DNA from: Deltaproteobacteria bacterium
Lineage (GTDB): Bacteria > Desulfobacterota > Binatia > UTPRO1
Length of the DNA stretch: 49,550 nt
Direction of reading: 5' to 3'
Assembly (NCBI GenBank): GCA_029262315.1
Contig: JAJCZP010000149.1
Location: 1-49,550 of the forward strand
Of the stretch, positions 40,554-48,596 are shown in pieces (position 1 is the stretch's first letter; every line of letters begins with the position of its first letter). The notes beneath the pieces are model-generated. The model was not told the DNA's origin. It searched no databases and worked only from the letters and a program-made list of their open reading frames with translations. The position numbers were made by a program, and so were the translations under genes.

Positions 40554-40735
40554 GGTCAGCGGATGACCGTGGCCCCAGGTAGACCGTAGAAGTCGATATC
40601 GCTCGTGACGACCTTGTAGACCTCGAAGACCTCGATCGCACAGACCAGAAGCGGCTCCAGCCCCTCGATGTAGGATGCGAAGCGATCGGCGCGCGGCCGG
40701 TCCGCCAGGTACTCGATCCATCCACTTGCAGCCCG
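40553..40735 (-). pseudogene. VapC toxin with in-frame internal deletion
   Basis: A close copy of the toxin at 7558-7926: SSGWIEYLADRPRADRFASY, LLVCAIEVFEVYKVV, then directly TSDIDFYGLPGATVIR. Sixty codons (180 bp) between KVV and TSD are missing, exactly the interval between two ACGACCT repeats in the intact copy (7610-7616 and 7790-7796). The third catalytic acid is lost and no antitoxin is adjacent, so it should be inactive. Confidence 0.75.
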
Positions 40736-40752
40736 TAGCCCGGGTGGGTGCT

Positions 40753-41130
40753 TCAAGGCCCGATGCGCAAGCTGGAGACCTTGGCGAAAGATCCGAAGTC
40801 GGCGTCGCGCGTAACCAATGGGACCTCGTGATCCACACAGCTCTGCGCGATGAGCGCGTCTGCGAGGGGGGCGCGGCGCCGCCGGGCCACGACGCGTGCG
40901 CGGAGCTCTCCCACGCGCTGCCAGTAGCCGTCGGAGATGGTGAGGAGAGGCAGCTCGACGAGAAGGTCGATCAGCGGGCGGCCAAGTCGGGGATCGCTCA
41001 GCAGTTCGCTGAGGACGGCCGGTGGCAGACACACCTGATGCTCGGCGAGCGCGGTCTCGACAGCGAGAACGTCGCGTCCACTGGCACCGGACAGGTAGGC
41101 GATGAACGAACTGGTGTCGACGGCGATCAT
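40753..41130 (-). CDS. VapC-family PIN-domain toxin
   Basis: 125 aa from ATG 41130, overlapping the antitoxin stop (ATGA). PIN features: MIAVDTSSFIAYLSG, LPPAVLSELLSDPRLG (second acid), APLADALIAQSCVDH (third acid) and VPLVTRDADFGSFA (fourth). An RNase toxin controlled by the gene just upstream. Confidence 0.87.
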   Translation of the reverse strand: MIAVDTSSFIAYLSGASGRDVLAVETALAEHQVCLPPAVLSELLSDPRLGRPLIDLLVELPLLTISDGYWQRVGELRARVVARRRRAPLADALIAQSCVDHEVPLVTRDADFGSFAKVSSLRIGP

Positions 41131-41372
41131 CGCCGCGCGGCGATCGGTCGGTCGGCGCGAAGCTTCTGCCATTCCGTCGAGAAGCGCACCTTACCCCGAA
41201 GCCGACGGAGCTCCTCGTAGGCGTGTGAGGCGGCGACGAGCTCGAGCCCGCGGCGGATGGTCGCCGTCACGCCGGTGCCGGTCGATTCCTGGGCCTTCCG
41301 CAGGAGCGCGTCTGGCAACTCGACCGTCACTTTGCGTCCCGATCCCACGCGGTCCTTGATACCAGCATCCAT
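41127..41372 (-). CDS. VapB-type antitoxin
   Basis: 81 aa from ATG 41372 (a TTG at 41384 is in frame). VTVELPDALLRKAQESTGTG then VTATIRRGLELVAASHAYE is a ribbon-helix-helix domain of the DUF2191-like VapB group. The C-terminal RRLRGKVRFSTEWQKLRAD is the toxin-binding tail that would occupy the PIN active site. Coupled to the PIN toxin by a 4-bp overlap. Confidence 0.82.
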   Translation of the reverse strand: MDAGIKDRVGSGRKVTVELPDALLRKAQESTGTGVTATIRRGLELVAASHAYEELRRLRGKVRFSTEWQKLRADRPIAARR

Positions 41373-41513
41373 ACCAGTGCTCAATACGGCATCCGAGAAT
41401 CGGCCGAAACCCGTACACGTACTCGTCGGTGGAATCAGTTCTCGCAGGTGGCGAGATGCCCCGTGAGCGCCTTGACCAACTTCGCGTCCATCGCGACTTG
41501 CGTGTCCAGGCGC

Positions 41514-42632
41514 TCAGGCTGGATCGCACGTACCACCCGGGCCGCACACGTTCGAGCAGCAGTCCGCGTTGGCGCTGCAGGCGCCACCATCGACGACGCA
41601 ACAGAGGAGCACGAGCCCGGACCCACCCCCGACAACTCCGGACCTGGCACAGATCGCGTCGGTGCCGGGACAGCAGGGGAGCAAGCGGCTCGGAACCGGA
41701 GGCCCTAAGGCGTGGCAAGGCTGCCCGGGCAGCATGCAACATGCTCCATCGACGCAGGTGCTTCCCGAATCGCACGTCCAGGGCGGCTCGCACGAGGTCG
41801 ATAGACACGACCCGCTGCAAAACGGCGGCGCCACGCCGACGACGATGCTGGGCCCGCAGCAGCCGACATCCTTGGGGCAGCCACCACAACACGTACACTC
41901 GCCCTCGACGCCGGGCGGCATGCATCGGTCGCCCGGAAAGCTGCACTTGGACGTCGTCCCTACGTCGCACGATTCCGTCTCGTCAGCGAAGCCGTCGCCG
42001 CAGCGAATGACGCCGCCGAGGGCGATCGTTGCGCAGTCCACTAGCGGTGCGGCCGATGCGTGGCGCGCGATGAAGGTCCCGGCACCGTCCTTGCGGATCG
42101 TCGAAGCGTCGAAGAGCGTGCAGTTGCGAAGCGTGCCCATCGTCACGCGGACGCCGACAGGCCCGAGCGGCCCCGCGAGGGCAAACCCGGTCCGCTTGGC
42201 GACGATCCTGAGCACGCCACCCTCTTTCATCAGGACCATGCGGACGTCGCTGATGCCTTCCGGCGCTTGCTTGTTGGTGAATCGGTAGCGGTCGCGCTTC
42301 CCGAGCTTGACGCTCCAGCCCGGCTGAGCGCGACCCGACGGGACCACGAACGCGGCCCGCGAAGGATCGTTCGCCGCGAACAATTCTATGACGAGCTCGG
42401 GCGCGAAGTCGCGGGACGGATCATCGACGCCCCCGATAGCCGGGAAGAGCAGCGACTGGTCCTTCAGGACCAGCACCATCTTCTCTTTGCCCGAGGCCGT
42501 GCGCCGGATCGTGAGCTTGGAACCCGCGAGCGGCTGGTCGAGCGCATCGGCGACGCTCGCGCTGCTCAGGATCAGAATCGCCGCAACGCCAGCGCCAAGG
42601 AGTCGCAACACGTCGCGTGATCGCCTCGACAC
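41514..42632 (-). CDS. Secreted protein with shared beta domain and Cys-rich tail
   Basis: 372 aa from GTG 42632. Signal peptide about residues 1-31 (LLGAGVAAILILSSASVADA). Residues 32-215 are a beta-rich domain (GSKLTIRRTASGKEKMVLVL, GWSVKLGKRDRYRFTNK, GVLRIVAKRTGF), which I read as the same domain found at the C termini of the proteins at 14802 and 35264, here placed at the N terminus. The remaining ~155 residues hold roughly 30 cysteines in CCGGCP, CCMLPGQPC and CCSNVCGPGGTC clusters. An exported, disulfide-rich protein; function unknown. Confidence 0.8.
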   Translation of the reverse strand: MSRRSRDVLRLLGAGVAAILILSSASVADALDQPLAGSKLTIRRTASGKEKMVLVLKDQSLLFPAIGGVDDPSRDFAPELVIELFAANDPSRAAFVVPSGRAQPGWSVKLGKRDRYRFTNKQAPEGISDVRMVLMKEGGVLRIVAKRTGFALAGPLGPVGVRVTMGTLRNCTLFDASTIRKDGAGTFIARHASAAPLVDCATIALGGVIRCGDGFADETESCDVGTTSKCSFPGDRCMPPGVEGECTCCGGCPKDVGCCGPSIVVGVAPPFCSGSCLSTSCEPPWTCDSGSTCVDGACCMLPGQPCHALGPPVPSRLLPCCPGTDAICARSGVVGGGSGLVLLCCVVDGGACSANADCCSNVCGPGGTCDPA

Positions 42633-42695
42633 TCACTGACGGTCGCACAAGCCCAACCGGAGCGTCAACCTGCGAATGACGCGGTGCCCACAGAG

Positions 42696-43037
42696 TCAGA
42701 GAAGAACGTTCGTATATGCCTCGTCGTTGAACCCGACGAGCACGACCTTACCGACCTTCAGCGTCGGGGCACGAAGGTTCCCCGTGGGGCCAAGCATCGC
42801 TTCGACGACGTCCTTCGGAGCCTTCCCGCCCGGTGCGAACTCGCGGACGCTTTTCCCCTTGGCGACGACCACGCGCGAGGCTCCCTTCGCCAGTGCCGCG
42901 GCGTCTGTGCTGCTCAACTTCCGACTCGCGGGCACGACTTCCTTGGGCTCGATCTTGTTGGCATCCAAAAACTTGGACGCTCGGGTACAAGATGTTCAAC
43001 CCTTGCGGTGGTAGTACCAGTCGACTCTTTTCGCCAT
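42696..43037 (-). CDS. ArsC-family selenoprotein (in-frame UGA read as selenocysteine)
   Basis: 113 aa from ATG 43037, with TGA as codon 14 (42996-42998). Translation reads MAKRVDWYYHRKG, then U, then TSCTRASKFLDANKIEPKEV, and continues without interruption to the stop at 42696 through ALAKGASRVVVAKGKS and LRAPTLKVGKVVLVGFNDEA. Both sides of the TGA are typical of thioredoxin-fold ArsC-like proteins, where the active site is CxxC or UxxC; here it is U-T-S-C. A hairpin of the right kind and distance follows the TGA (42961-42980). The role is presumably thiol/selenol redox chemistry; no substrate can be named. A caller starting at 42968 would miss the active site. Confidence 0.85.
42961..42980 (-). 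promoter_or_regulatory. Bacterial SECIS-like hairpin
   Basis: On the minus strand GCGTCCAA-GTTT-TTGGATGC forms an 8-bp stem (one G-U) with a GUUU tetraloop. The loop starts 23 nt after the UGA, within the 16-37 nt window known for bacterial SECIS elements, and has the G at the loop start that SelB recognition usually needs. It lies inside the coding region, as usual in bacteria. Confidence 0.7.
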
Positions 43038-43211
43038 GCGACTCGCATAGTGTGGCAGGCGCGAAAGGTCAACGGGGTCGCGCACGCCGCTGGTCGCCGC
43101 GAAACGTCACCCGCAACTCGACCCGGCTTTGAATTGGCACGGAGCCTCCCCTACTCTCGCACCTGCCCGTGCCCACGCGCACGAATTCGACACAGCCGAT
43201 TTGGGGGACCT

Positions 43212-43961
43212 ATGGACTACGCTGGCATCGATGAAGTCATCAACGCGGACGGCCTGCGGCTGATTCTGGTCCAGGGCCTCCCGAGTCCGTGGGGACAGGC
43301 CGCGAAAGCCATGATCGAGCACAAGGGTCTGAGCTACATCGCGGGGCCGCAGCAACCCGGCGGCGCAAATCCCGAACTGGTGGCCTGGTCGGGCGTCAAC
43401 AGCGGACCGGTGGTCGCATGGAATGACGAACCGCCATTGAACCGGTGGGACGACATCCTGCTCCTGCTCGAACGGCTTGCACCAGCCACTCCGCTCGTGC
43501 CGCAGGATGCTGGCGAGCGGATCCACATGTTCGGTCTGGCTCACGAGATGTGCGGTGAGCTGGGCTTTGGATGGAACTGCCGACTCAACATGACCCGCCC
43601 GAAGCCCGGCGAGCCCCCGGCGGGTTTCGCGAAAAAGTATGGGTACAACGAATCGGACGGGGCGCTCGCGATTCCGCGAGTCACGACCTTCCTGAGGCAC
43701 CTGGCCATCACGCTCAACGCTCAATCACAGCAAGGGAGCAACTACCTGGTCGGGGCGTCGGTCTCGGCGGCGGACTTCTACTGGGCGGCGTTCAGCAATC
43801 TCGTCGCGCTCCAGCCGCCCGAGGAGTGTCCGATCCACCCGGCCGTTCGCCCGATGTTCGAACAGGTGCCCCCCGAAGTCACGGCGGCCATCGATCCGAT
43901 TCTGATCGAACACCGCGACCGCATCATGCGAGCGCACTTCAAGATCCCGATGGAGTTCTAG
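43212..43961 (+). CDS. Glutathione S-transferase-like protein
   Basis: 249 aa from ATG 43212 (GGGGG 6 bp upstream). The N-terminal thioredoxin-like domain (LRLILVQGLPSPWGQAAKAM, then GLSYIAGPQQPG and GPVVAWNDEPP) is followed by an all-helical domain with NYLVGASVSAADFYWAAFSN, the N-capping/hydrophobic staple region of GSTs. The usual catalytic Ser/Cys/Tyr is not obvious; PSPWGQ occupies its place. It is divergent from the selenoprotein gene to its left and convergent with the dehalogenase gene. Possibly a detoxification or ligand-binding GST. Confidence 0.75.
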   Translation: MDYAGIDEVINADGLRLILVQGLPSPWGQAAKAMIEHKGLSYIAGPQQPGGANPELVAWSGVNSGPVVAWNDEPPLNRWDDILLLLERLAPATPLVPQDAGERIHMFGLAHEMCGELGFGWNCRLNMTRPKPGEPPAGFAKKYGYNESDGALAIPRVTTFLRHLAITLNAQSQQGSNYLVGASVSAADFYWAAFSNLVALQPPEECPIHPAVRPMFEQVPPEVTAAIDPILIEHRDRIMRAHFKIPMEF

Positions 43962-44002
43962 GCGGTCCGCCCGCTGCCGTGTCGCAGCACGTCGCGATTC
44001 GC

Positions 44003-44941
44003 TCAGGCGTTCGATTGGATGAACTGCTCGATGAGCGCGACAAGGGTCTCGGGCACGTCCTCCTGACAGAAGTGGCCAGCGTTCGGCAGGCGCACCACCG
44101 GGCGATCGGGCCAGACGCCCTCGAAGTCGGCAATGGCGGTTTCCGGGGGTATCGCCTTGTCGCACATGCCTTCGGCGAGCATGGCGGGCTTGGCTTTGAG
44201 CGCCTCGAGGCCGGCGGCGCCCTCGAGCGTGTACTCGACGAACCGTCCCGTGTAGGCGTCGAGGGGAAACTCGTGGCCGCCGATGCACGCCTCTGGCGTC
44301 GGGAAGGGAGCGGAGTAGGCGCGGATCCACGTATCATCCACGGCCGCTGAGTTCTCGAAGCCGATGATCTTCATGACGGAGAGAACCGTGCTCCCGAGGT
44401 TCCGGAGCACCGCCTCGGTGCGGCCGTTCTCAAGCCCACCACCGATCCACTGGAACCAACCGCTGTCCGTGATTTGCGGGACGTCGTCGCGCCCGGCGAT
44501 GCCATAGCCCGTGACCGTATTGGCGAAGAAGAGTCGTTTCACGCGCTCGGGATGTCTGACGGTGTACTGCGTGCCGATCGGGCCACCCCAGTCTTGGATG
44601 ACGAGCGTGATGTCGTGCAGGTCGAGTGCGTCGATGAGCGAGGCCAGATTCTCGACGTGCGTCTTCAATGTATAGACCCGGTCCTGCGGAGTCTCGCTCT
44701 TCCCGAAGCCCATGTGGTCGGGCACGATCACGCGACGGCGCTCGGCGAGGCGCGGAATCAGGTTCCGGTAGAGATACCCCCACGTAGGCTCACCGTGCAG
44801 ACACACGATAGTCTCCCCGTCGCGTGGCCCCTCATCCACGTAGTGCATGCGAAAGGCAGCGGCGTCGCCGGCCGCAGGGACCTCATGAAAGTGGGCCGCG
44901 AACGGCCAGGTTCCGTCGAACGTCTCGTTGGCAGCGATCAT
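44003..44941 (-). CDS. Haloalkane dehalogenase-like alpha/beta hydrolase
   Basis: 312 aa, ATG at 44941, the family's usual length. Oxyanion/halide loop HGEPTWGYLYRN at residues 49-60 (Glu51-Trp54), nucleophile Asp117 in LVIQDWGGPIG with the halide-binding Trp118, and catalytic His290 in NAGHFCQED. Asp as nucleophile with the adjacent Trp separates it from esterases and epoxide hydrolases (which lack that Trp). The enzyme would hydrolyse C-halogen bonds of small haloalkanes in the cytoplasm; the true substrate is unknown. Confidence 0.82.
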   Translation of the reverse strand: MIAANETFDGTWPFAAHFHEVPAAGDAAAFRMHYVDEGPRDGETIVCLHGEPTWGYLYRNLIPRLAERRRVIVPDHMGFGKSETPQDRVYTLKTHVENLASLIDALDLHDITLVIQDWGGPIGTQYTVRHPERVKRLFFANTVTGYGIAGRDDVPQITDSGWFQWIGGGLENGRTEAVLRNLGSTVLSVMKIIGFENSAAVDDTWIRAYSAPFPTPEACIGGHEFPLDAYTGRFVEYTLEGAAGLEALKAKPAMLAEGMCDKAIPPETAIADFEGVWPDRPVVRLPNAGHFCQEDVPETLVALIEQFIQSNA

Positions 44942-44996
44942 GGCGCGGGTAGTACCCGAGCCGCGCGTCTAAGACCAGTCAGGCGAGCGACTGCAC

Positions 44997-45668
44997 TCAG
45001 CACCAAGAGCGGGCGCCTTCCGGCCGATCCAGGAGTTCGCGGACGTTCGCCTCGATCACGCGATAGCCGACGTTCCCAACGAGTCGCTGCCGCCCCTCGT
45101 TGAAGATCAGGGTCGGGCTCGTACGCACGTCGTAGTCCCGAACCAGCGTATCGTCGCTGGCGAGCGCCGCGTGGGCCTCACCACAATCGAGAACCGCCTC
45201 GATCGCCGCGGCGTCGAGCTCGAGCTCGCGGGCGATCTCGAGCTGCGTCCCCCGCTCGCACACCGGCCGCGCGTCCTGGAAGAAGGCACGGCGTAGCGCC
45301 CAGGCGACGCGTCTCATCGTCTCCGACCTGGCGCCGGCCTCCCCGCTAGCGATCCGCGCGGCGTGCAGGAAGAGATGACACGGCAGCGACGACGGTGGCG
45401 AGACCTTCGACCAAACATCGGGATGGATGGCGACGTGATCGAAGTCCGCGACGACGTCGCGCACATGACGCGCGTACCCCGAAAGCCCGCCACGGTCCTT
45501 CCAACCCTCCGCAAGACGGTCTCGGGCAACCCCGAAGACGGGGCAACAGTGCATGCGGACATCGATTCGATCACCGAAGGTCTCGGAGAGTTCGTCGATG
45601 CGAATCTGTCCCACGTACGCCCACACGCAGAGGATGTCGGAGAAGTGGAGGACGCGGATCGCGGTCAT
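44997..45668 (-). CDS. DsbA-family (FrnE-like) thioredoxin-fold protein
   Basis: 223 aa from ATG 45668. The N terminus VLHFSDILCVWAYVGQIRID carries the site where DsbA/FrnE proteins have CxxC, here C-V-W-A, so only one cysteine remains. The cis-Pro loop is TSPTLIFNEGRQRLVGNVGY, after a helical insertion (residues about 60-160). This layout is typical of FrnE-like and 2-hydroxychromene-2-carboxylate isomerase-like proteins. No signal peptide, so cytoplasmic. It lies 55 bp upstream of nothing co-directional except the dehalogenase gene, which may share its transcript. Confidence 0.78.
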   Translation of the reverse strand: MTAIRVLHFSDILCVWAYVGQIRIDELSETFGDRIDVRMHCCPVFGVARDRLAEGWKDRGGLSGYARHVRDVVADFDHVAIHPDVWSKVSPPSSLPCHLFLHAARIASGEAGARSETMRRVAWALRRAFFQDARPVCERGTQLEIARELELDAAAIEAVLDCGEAHAALASDDTLVRDYDVRTSPTLIFNEGRQRLVGNVGYRVIEANVRELLDRPEGARSWC

Positions 45669-45892
45669 TCGCACTCCGTATCCCGATCCCACTGCCGGCG
45701 AAAGCATGCGAGTAACGCGCTCATCGCAGCGTCGCCCGCAAGATCATGCATTGGGCCTGCATGAAGTTGCGCGTAAACGTACCGAGCGCGCGCTGGAAGA
45801 GCGCGGAGAAAGCCCGCGCGCCTGCGACTAGCTAGGCTTCGAGTCCGTCAGTAAGGAACGACGGCCACTACTGGAGGGGCGGCCGGTCCGGA

Positions 45893-46135
45893 CTAGGAGC
45901 CATGCCTCGTGCGGAGCCGCTCCGCTACGAGCTCGGACATCGTCTTACCAGCTCGCTTGGCGTCACGACGTACGATCTCGATGAGCTTCGGCGGGAGTCG
46001 AAGCGTCACCGGCTTGTTCCCGGAAAGCGGCCTCCCAGCTCCCGCACGGCTCCCGCCATGGCCGGGCAGGATCTTCCGAGAGACGCGCCGGCCGACTTTG
46101 ATCGGCTCATCGCTGTACGCGATTGGCTTGCTCAT
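45893..46135 (-). CDS. BrnA-type antitoxin, second copy
   Basis: 80 aa, ATG at 46135, overlapping the toxin 3' end by 29 bp. Nearly the same as the island copy at 5218-5454 (MSKPIAYSDEPIKVGRRVSR, GAGRPLSGNKPVTLRLPPK), with a different C-terminal tail (ERLRTRHGS). Same presumed role as DNA-binding antitoxin. Confidence 0.75.
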   Translation of the reverse strand: MSKPIAYSDEPIKVGRRVSRKILPGHGGSRAGAGRPLSGNKPVTLRLPPKLIEIVRRDAKRAGKTMSELVAERLRTRHGS

Positions 46136-46388
46136 AGAACGTCTTGCCTCTTCTCCAGTAGCCGGCGCCGATGATACGGACGCTCTCTCTGCGAACCGTG
46201 AAGCGCACGGTCAAGATGCCGCTTCGCACCTGCCCGAACGCAAAGTACCGACGCTCAGAAACGCTATGAGAAGCGTCTTCGGCAAGGACAAGTTGTGGGT
46301 CATCGAAAACCTGGATCGCGAGATCGAAAGAAACTCCGTGCTTCTCCTGATTGATTCGAGCCTTCTGCTCGCTCCATTCGAACTTCAC
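46107..46388 (-). CDS. brnT: BrnT-family ribonuclease toxin, second copy
   Basis: 93 aa, ATG at 46388. Features match the family: MKFEWSEQKARINQEKHGVS, RRYFAFGQVRSGILTVRFTV, VRIIGAGYWRRGKTFYEQ. Differences from the island copy are spread along the protein, so the duplication is not recent. The operator-like repeat at 46412-46435 is conserved. Confidence 0.85.
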   Translation of the reverse strand: MKFEWSEQKARINQEKHGVSFDLAIQVFDDPQLVLAEDASHSVSERRYFAFGQVRSGILTVRFTVRRESVRIIGAGYWRRGKTFYEQANRVQR

Positions 46389-46411
46389 GAGAAGGGTATC
46401 ACGGCAGACGC

Positions 46412-46435
46412 TTGAATAGCAATGTCGGCATTCAA
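46412..46435 (-). promoter_or_regulatory. Probable brnT operator, second copy
   Basis: TTGAAT-N12-ATTCAA, 24 bp before the brnT start, identical in half-sites and spacing to 5731-5754. Confidence 0.6.
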
Positions 46436-46572
46436 CACCCCCACGCAGCCGCTCCCCATCGAGCTAGTGCGGGTCTACCGCGCCTGAGACTGCCCGGGCT
46501 ACGGCGATTCGTAGGCGTGCGGAGCGGAGTGCAAAGCGCCCTCCCAGCTCCCACACCTGCTCCGGAGGATCG

Positions 46573-48255
46573 CTACGGGTTGCGTATCCGGAAGGCGCGG
46601 ACCGGGAAGAAGCTCGTTACGTAGAGGTGGTCGTCGGCGTCGACGGCGATACCCTCGGGCTGGAGGATATCGAGCTTGCCGGCCGACTCGGCGTCGAAAA
46701 TCTGCGAGATCGCTCCTGCGGGTGTCACCTTGAAGGCGTTCCGCGACTCGTTGGCCGTCAGATAGACGTTGCCGGCGCCATCAGCGGCGATGCCGCGAGG
46801 AAACATGAACGCATGGGTTCCGTCGCCCGCGCTGTCGATGATCTGGGTCACGACGCCGGCAGGGGTGATCTTGAACGCGTTGTTCGACAACGATCCAACG
46901 ACGTAGACATTGGACGCGTCGTCGGTGGCAACGCCGATCGGAGAGAACAACGAACGGACGCCGTCACCCGAACTGTCGATGATCTGCGTCACGGCCCCCG
47001 CAGGCGAGATCTTGAACGCGTTGCTGGTCCATCGTCCGGTCACGATGACGTTCCCGGCAGGATCGACACTGAGACCGCTCGGACCGTCCAGCCCATGCAC
47101 ACCGTCGCCCGAGGCGCTGATGAGCTGCGTGATGGCCCCAGCCGGCGTAATCCGGAAGACGTTGCGCGACCCGGCACCAGCGACGTAGACGTTGCCGGCG
47201 CCATCGGTCGCGACGGCGCGCGGCAGGTTGAGCGCATTGGTACCGTCTCCGGTGGCATCGATGATCTGGGTGATCGCTCCGCCCGGCGTCACGCGAAAGA
47301 CGTTGTCGGAGAACTCGCCCGCAATGTAGGCATTGCCGGCGCCATCCGTTGCCACAGCACGCGCGCCATCCAGCGGGTTCGTCCCGTCGCCCGAGGCGTC
47401 GATGATCTGCGTGACCGCGCGCGTCGCCGTCACACGGAACGCGTTGTCGGAAAAGTAGCCGGTGACGTAGGCGTTGCCGTCGTCGTCGGCAGCGACGCGA
47501 TAGGACCTCTCGACACTGTGCGTACCGTCGCCTTCTTCATCGAGAAGCCGCGTGATGACGGTCGCACCAATCACTGTCTCGACGTCCGCGAGAAACCCTA
47601 GCGTTGCGAGCCGGAGGGTCGGCCCGTCGTCTGGGACGTCGCAGAGCGTATCGGGTTTTGCCGGGTCCTGTCTGGCGTAGGCCTTGTCGGCGCAGCCGCG
47701 AAGCCCACCCGGGTCGAGAAGCTTGTCGCGGCAACGCTCCAGCGTCCGTGGATCAGAGAGCAGCCCTTTCTTCGTCGCCTTCGCATCCGCCTTGACTTCA
47801 CAATCCAGGAGCTTGGCGACACACTTGCCAAGCGCGGGATGACAGCGATTCGGTGGCTCGACCAACGGATGGTCGAGCGCGATCTCGGCGAGGGTCGTAC
47901 CGACGAACGCGGTCGCGAGCGTCTTCAGCGCGTCGGAATCGCCCGTCACGGTGCAAAGCGTGTCCACCTTGCCGGGGTTCTGCTTCGCCTCCAGCTTGCC
48001 GAAGCACCCCTTCGCGGGAGTCGAGCCATCGTGCTTGTCGAGACAGGTCTGCAGCTTCGTCGAATCGACCGGCAATCCTCTCCTGAGCGCGGTGGCCTCG
48101 ACCTTCAGCAAGCACGCGACGAGCTTGGACACGCATCTCAGTTTGCCAGCATCGCACTTGTTCATGGCGAACGCCTGGGCGCTCCACATCAGCGAGCACG
48201 AGACGATCGCCAGGACGAGCGCAATGGGTGTGAAACGAAGGCAATGGGGGGCCAT
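46573..48255 (-). CDS. Secreted Cys-rich / NHL-propeller protein
   Basis: 560 aa from ATG 48255 (AGGAG 7 bp upstream; an in-frame start at 48276 would precede it). A signal peptide (LRFTPIALVLAIVSCSLMWS, ending AQAFA) is followed by two Cys-rich helical repeats, about residues 35-120 and 130-220 (KCVAKLLDCEVKADAKATKK ... LERCRDKL ... GCADKAYARQDPAKPDTLC). About seven NHL-like blades then follow, each with VATDGAGNVYVAG and FRITPAGAITQIID. This is the same propeller family as the C terminus of the island protein at 1368-4883, with domain order kept. Probably extracellular, function unknown. Confidence 0.83.
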   Translation of the reverse strand: MAPHCLRFTPIALVLAIVSCSLMWSAQAFAMNKCDAGKLRCVSKLVACLLKVEATALRRGLPVDSTKLQTCLDKHDGSTPAKGCFGKLEAKQNPGKVDTLCTVTGDSDALKTLATAFVGTTLAEIALDHPLVEPPNRCHPALGKCVAKLLDCEVKADAKATKKGLLSDPRTLERCRDKLLDPGGLRGCADKAYARQDPAKPDTLCDVPDDGPTLRLATLGFLADVETVIGATVITRLLDEEGDGTHSVERSYRVAADDDGNAYVTGYFSDNAFRVTATRAVTQIIDASGDGTNPLDGARAVATDGAGNAYIAGEFSDNVFRVTPGGAITQIIDATGDGTNALNLPRAVATDGAGNVYVAGAGSRNVFRITPAGAITQLISASGDGVHGLDGPSGLSVDPAGNVIVTGRWTSNAFKISPAGAVTQIIDSSGDGVRSLFSPIGVATDDASNVYVVGSLSNNAFKITPAGVVTQIIDSAGDGTHAFMFPRGIAADGAGNVYLTANESRNAFKVTPAGAISQIFDAESAGKLDILQPEGIAVDADDHLYVTSFFPVRAFRIRNP

Positions 48256-48596
48256 GGTGTCTCCTGGAGGTCGCACGCATCGGCGGTGCGGTGCGCTCAG
48301 GCCGTGAGCCTAGCGTTATTCGGAGCCCCGAAGCAACAGAGCACCCGCTATGCGCCTGGCCTCGCGCGAGCTCCGCCACGTCGCAGCGTCAGATCAGTCG
48401 AGTGGATGGCGTCGAGGTAGCGATCCGCCCCTGCAAGCAGTGGAGCGCGCCGTGCAATTCGTTGCGCGCTTTGGACCGCGGCTGGACTACTCGACGTCGC
48501 CTCGAGGGGCCATTCGCACGATCCGCCCGTGGCACGCTCAGTGCAACGTGCCGTCCCAGTGCACGCTCATGGCTACCGCGGCAACGGTCCTTCATC
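48256..48596. other. Intergenic region between divergent genes
   Basis: About 340 bp between the start of the NHL protein gene and the glycosyltransferase gene. It should hold promoters for both, but no convincing -35/-10 pair stands out. No repeat or RNA gene seen. Confidence 0.4.

Noticed and set aside
42684..43961. 425-codon version of the GST-like gene starting at 42684
   Set aside because: The first 176 codons lie opposite the selenoprotein gene and have no GST character; ATG 43212 has a ribosome-binding site and gives normal family length.
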